From Candidatus Bathyarchaeota archaeon (GTDB lineage Archaea > Thermoproteota > Bathyarchaeia > Bathyarchaeales > Bathycorpusculaceae), in contig DUHG01000142.1 in assembly GCA_013330975.1 (NCBI GenBank), positions 1,068 to 7,702 of the forward strand: 6,635 bases of DNA. Reading direction: 5' to 3'. Of the stretch, positions 5,300 to 6,635 are shown piece after piece. Numbering within the stretch: position 1 is the first letter of the stretch; every line of letters starts with the position of its first letter. A model generated the notes under the pieces. The model searched no databases. It was not told the origin of the DNA and saw nothing but the letters and a program-made list of their open reading frames with translations. The position numbers were made by a program, and so were the translations under genes.

Positions 5300-5313
5300 G
5301 TGAGATTGCTCAC
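5300..5313. repeat. Small inverted repeat between convergent genes
   Basis: GTGAG (5300-5304) pairs with CTCAC (5309-5313) over a four-base loop, followed by five A. It lies between the toxin gene and the 3' end of the reverse-strand regulator-like gene. On the reverse strand the T-run comes before the hairpin, so it is not a textbook terminator for either side. Confidence 0.35.
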
Positions 5314-5368
5314 AAAAACTTTAGCCAGCGATATCATTTCTCTGGTCAGTTCTGCGTAAACAATTGTT

Positions 5369-5920
5369 TTACTGTATTGTTCTCCGATCGAGAGCGTAAT
5401 CACTGACTCGCTCAGCCAAAAAGTAGAATCTCGGCATGGTGCGCTGTGGATTAGCCACGATTTTGCCTTTACGCTTCAATCGCAGTACGATTCGGCGGAA
5501 AGCGTCATGTTTCAGCTCCAGAAAGTCTCTATAACTGAATTCCCGCGTCAGCTCCCGTGCCTTATTGAGAACGTACGCCTCAAAAAGAACACTACTGATT
5601 GTTTTCTGGAACTCGGATCTCACACAACTCAACTCGTAAGGCTCCCGACGAGGCTTCGAAACCTGATACTGGAAAACATTGTTTTGCTGAATATTCACAA
5701 CTTGCTCAGCGTTGCGAACGTGAGCCGCGCCTTCTATGCCCTTCATGAAAGAATCAGTCAGGCTAAGCGTCAGGTGGCACACGTCCATGCCGTTGTCTTT
5801 AGCCCACTGGACATAGGCTTTCCAACGCAAGAACGCCTCAAGGTTGGGAGCACGAAAATTGCAGATCAGATTCCGGCTTTGAGAAGCCGAGGCTTTTTGA
5901 TTTTCAACCAGATCTGCCAT
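5369..5920 (-). CDS. Small winged-helix-like protein, probable DNA-binding regulator
   Basis: A 183-residue protein starting at ATG 5920, with GAGG (5924-5927 on the reverse strand) three bases before it and a TAA stop at 5369-5371. The N-terminal half (NFRAPNLEAFLRWKAYVQWAKDNG, then CHLTLSLTDSFMKGIEGAA) has a strand followed by helices, which might be a ribbon-helix-helix or similar. The C-terminal half (FSYRDFLELKHDAFRRIVLRLKRKGKIV, then PRFYFLAE) reads as a winged helix: two helices with a basic recognition surface, then a two-strand wing. No membrane segment. It follows the Cys/His-rich gene by 20 bases, so the two are likely one operon. The family is not one I can name. A DNA-binding role is inferred from shape and charge. 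Confidence 0.75.
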   Translation of the reverse strand: MADLVENQKASASQSRNLICNFRAPNLEAFLRWKAYVQWAKDNGMDVCHLTLSLTDSFMKGIEGAAHVRNAEQVVNIQQNNVFQYQVSKPRREPYELSCVRSEFQKTISSVLFEAYVLNKARELTREFSYRDFLELKHDAFRRIVLRLKRKGKIVANPQRTMPRFYFLAERVSDYALDRRTIQ

Positions 5921-5935
5921 AAGCCTCGCAAAACC

Positions 5936-5949
5936 TCTGCCTAAGCAGA
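5936..5949. repeat. Palindrome across the stop codon between the two reverse-strand genes
   Basis: TCTGC (5936-5940) and GCAGA (5945-5949) flank CTAA. It overlaps the TAG of the Cys/His-rich gene and lies in the 20-base gap before the next gene. It could be an operator or an RNA hairpin affecting the second gene. Confidence 0.35.
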
Positions 5950-6192
5950 AACTCCGCCTTCAAACTTGCCCAGGTACGAATCGCCAAAGGGAGGCATATG
6001 CAGCCTTTTCCTATGCTCACAGGACTTCGCACAACCAGTTTCAAATTTCCAGCAGCGCGAAAGACAGAATCTCCAAAAATCCTCGAATCGGCCGAAAGCT
6101 AACACATCTTGGCAATCACTCAAGACAAGGAACCTCCGATTCCGAGTTCCTCGGGACGGGCTGAACACGTTCCAGCGAAAAACATTAACCAA
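5941..6192 (-). CDS. Small Cys/His-rich protein, possible zinc binder
   Basis: An open frame of up to 83 codons from TTG 6192; TTG 6123 or GTG 6105 are equally possible starts, so the N-terminal third is uncertain. The C-terminal half looks like a genuine protein: FEDFWRFCLSRCWKFETGCA followed by KSCEHRKRLHMPPFGDSYLG and KFEGGV. Two CX3C pairs (Cys43/Cys47 and Cys54/Cys58, counted from the TTG) plus His60 and His65 are a plausible zinc site. It ends 20 bases before the winged-helix-like gene on the same strand, which suggests co-transcription. The opposite-strand open frames here are longer but have no domain-like pattern. The family is unknown to me. A nucleic-acid-binding or regulatory accessory role is a guess based on the partner. 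Confidence 0.6.
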   Translation of the reverse strand: MVNVFRWNVFSPSRGTRNRRFLVLSDCQDVLAFGRFEDFWRFCLSRCWKFETGCAKSCEHRKRLHMPPFGDSYLGKFEGGVSA

Positions 6193-6227
6193 CAGCGTAG
6201 ATACCTATACTCGGAGGCTATGCAGGA

Positions 6228-6461
6228 ATGAGAAGGACAGCCATTGCCGTCACAGCTGTTGTAGGTGTGGCTTTTCTTCTGTTGCTTTGGGCGCCTTGGA
6301 TCACCGATGAATTCGCAATCGGCAGAGTCGTCGACAAACTCGGTGGACCCGAGGCTCGCTTCAACTACCTGGGTGAGGATATGACCGTTAAAGACATTCC
6401 AAAACAGGCCGCTTGGCTTCCCTTCTGCAGGTTCGTTACGTTCCCAGGAGAGGCAGGCTAG
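6228..6461 (+). CDS. Small membrane-anchored protein, perhaps truncated
   Basis: A 77-residue protein starting at ATG 6228 with GGAGG (6213-6217) ten bases upstream, a good ribosome site. Residues 5-24 (AIAVTAVVGVAFLLLLWAPW) form one transmembrane segment or signal anchor. The remaining 53 residues (DEFAIGRVVDKLGGPEARFN, then YLGEDMTVKDIPKQAAWLPF, then FVTFPGEAG) would face outside. No family recognised. The frame continues after the TAG at 6459-6461 with FVNFYGRVS before a second TAG at 6489-6491, and FPGEAG(W)FVNFYGRV would read naturally. The first stop may therefore be a nonsense change in a slightly longer gene. It is transcribed away from the reverse-strand operon. Confidence 0.6.
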   Translation: MRRTAIAVTAVVGVAFLLLLWAPWITDEFAIGRVVDKLGGPEARFNYLGEDMTVKDIPKQAAWLPFCRFVTFPGEAG

Positions 6462-6605
6462 TTCGTCAATTTCTACGGTCGGGTTTCCTAGAATCCCCAT
6501 CTTCCAACAAGATAGTTTTGGGTTTTCCTGAAAGCCTGACAGCGAAAAAAAGAAAGAGGGGGAAGAGGCTGCGAAGAAACGACCTAACTGGCGATATGTC
6601 CAGCC

Positions 6606-6634
6606 GACTGGGAGTTCAAATCCCACCCCCCGCA
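6606..6634 (+). tRNA. tRNA 3'-end-like sequence (partial tRNA, intron-split tRNA or attachment-site remnant)
   Basis: GTTCAAATC at 6614-6622 is a typical T-loop with flanking bases, and CCCCCGCA (6627-6634) resembles an acceptor 3' strand plus discriminator. The T-stem is awkward: TGGGA/TCCCA pairs perfectly but one base out of the canonical register. No GCGGGGG acceptor partner is found upstream in the window. GAGGGGG at 6556-6562 is the only candidate, with one mismatch, but the D-arm and anticodon arm are not convincing between them. It could be a copied tRNA end left by integration. The window stops at 6635, so the question cannot be closed here. Confidence 0.35.
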
Positions 6635-6635
6635 C

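Noticed and set aside
5507..6310. Forward open frames opposite the reverse-strand operon
   Set aside because: They are low in domain-like pattern. The reverse-strand products have a winged-helix-like end and paired Cys motifs, and the genes are tightly spaced.
6459..6461. Pyrrolysine insertion at the in-frame TAG
   Set aside because: TAG serves as the normal stop in at least four other genes here, and the continuation is only nine codons.
6556..6634. Complete 79-base tRNA starting at GAGGGGG
   Set aside because: The acceptor pairs at six of seven positions, but the D-arm has a 14-base loop with three pairs, the anticodon arm has only four pairs around an eight-base loop, and no T33-anticodon pattern fits.
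6120..6635. Reverse open frame of 171 codons at the window end
   Set aside because: It reads through the tRNA-like sequence and opposite the small membrane protein, and has a low-complexity Phe/Ser stretch from the A-rich tract; it is probably a shadow.

Overview
The window looks archaeal, most like an uncultivated Bathyarchaeia-type genome; this is inferred from style, not from a marker gene. The signs are a TTTAAATA-type TATA box about 40 nt before a near-leaderless TTG start, pyrimidine-tract ends to transcription units, and a lysine-anchored surface protein with a 'DGGY' propeller. Small winged-helix and Zn-motif proteins without clear bacterial relatives fit the same picture. Stops are a mix of TAG, TAA and TGA.

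Layout: (1) 1-645, the 3' part of a secreted-type right-handed beta-helix protein. (2) 811-2100, a surface protein with seven DGG[YF]-type repeats between an N-terminal hydrophobic segment and a C-terminal membrane anchor. (3) About 2138-2880, a gene-free stretch. Its second part (2370-2870) holds eight regularly spaced imperfect hairpins, most with stems of the type GTTGTTGT.../...ACAACAAC. This is the most unusual thing in the window and fits no element class I know. (4) 2884-3033, a 49-codon remnant resembling the C-terminal end of a DUF559/Vsr-like nuclease. (5) 3121-4161 (-), an unrecognised 346-residue protein. (6) 4266-5283 (+), a toxin-antitoxin pair: a two-part antitoxin candidate (YwgA/Panacea-like N-terminal region, helix-turn-helix-like segment, acidic tail) overlapping a clear MazF/PemK RNase by 8 nt and closed by a hairpin terminator. 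(7) 6192-5369 (-), two small genes 20 nt apart: a Cys/His-rich protein and a winged-helix-like protein. (8) 6228-6461 (+), a small membrane protein. (9) The last ~30 bases resemble the 3' end of a tRNA gene.

How the parts relate: the TA pair, nuclease remnant, unknown divergent gene, regulator-like operon, hairpin array and tRNA-end-like sequence together look like accessory, possibly integrated, DNA following ordinary surface-protein genes. No integrase, transposase, Cas protein or reverse transcriptase is visible, so a mobile origin is only an inference. Hairpins were found by eye, with no folding energy or homology search.
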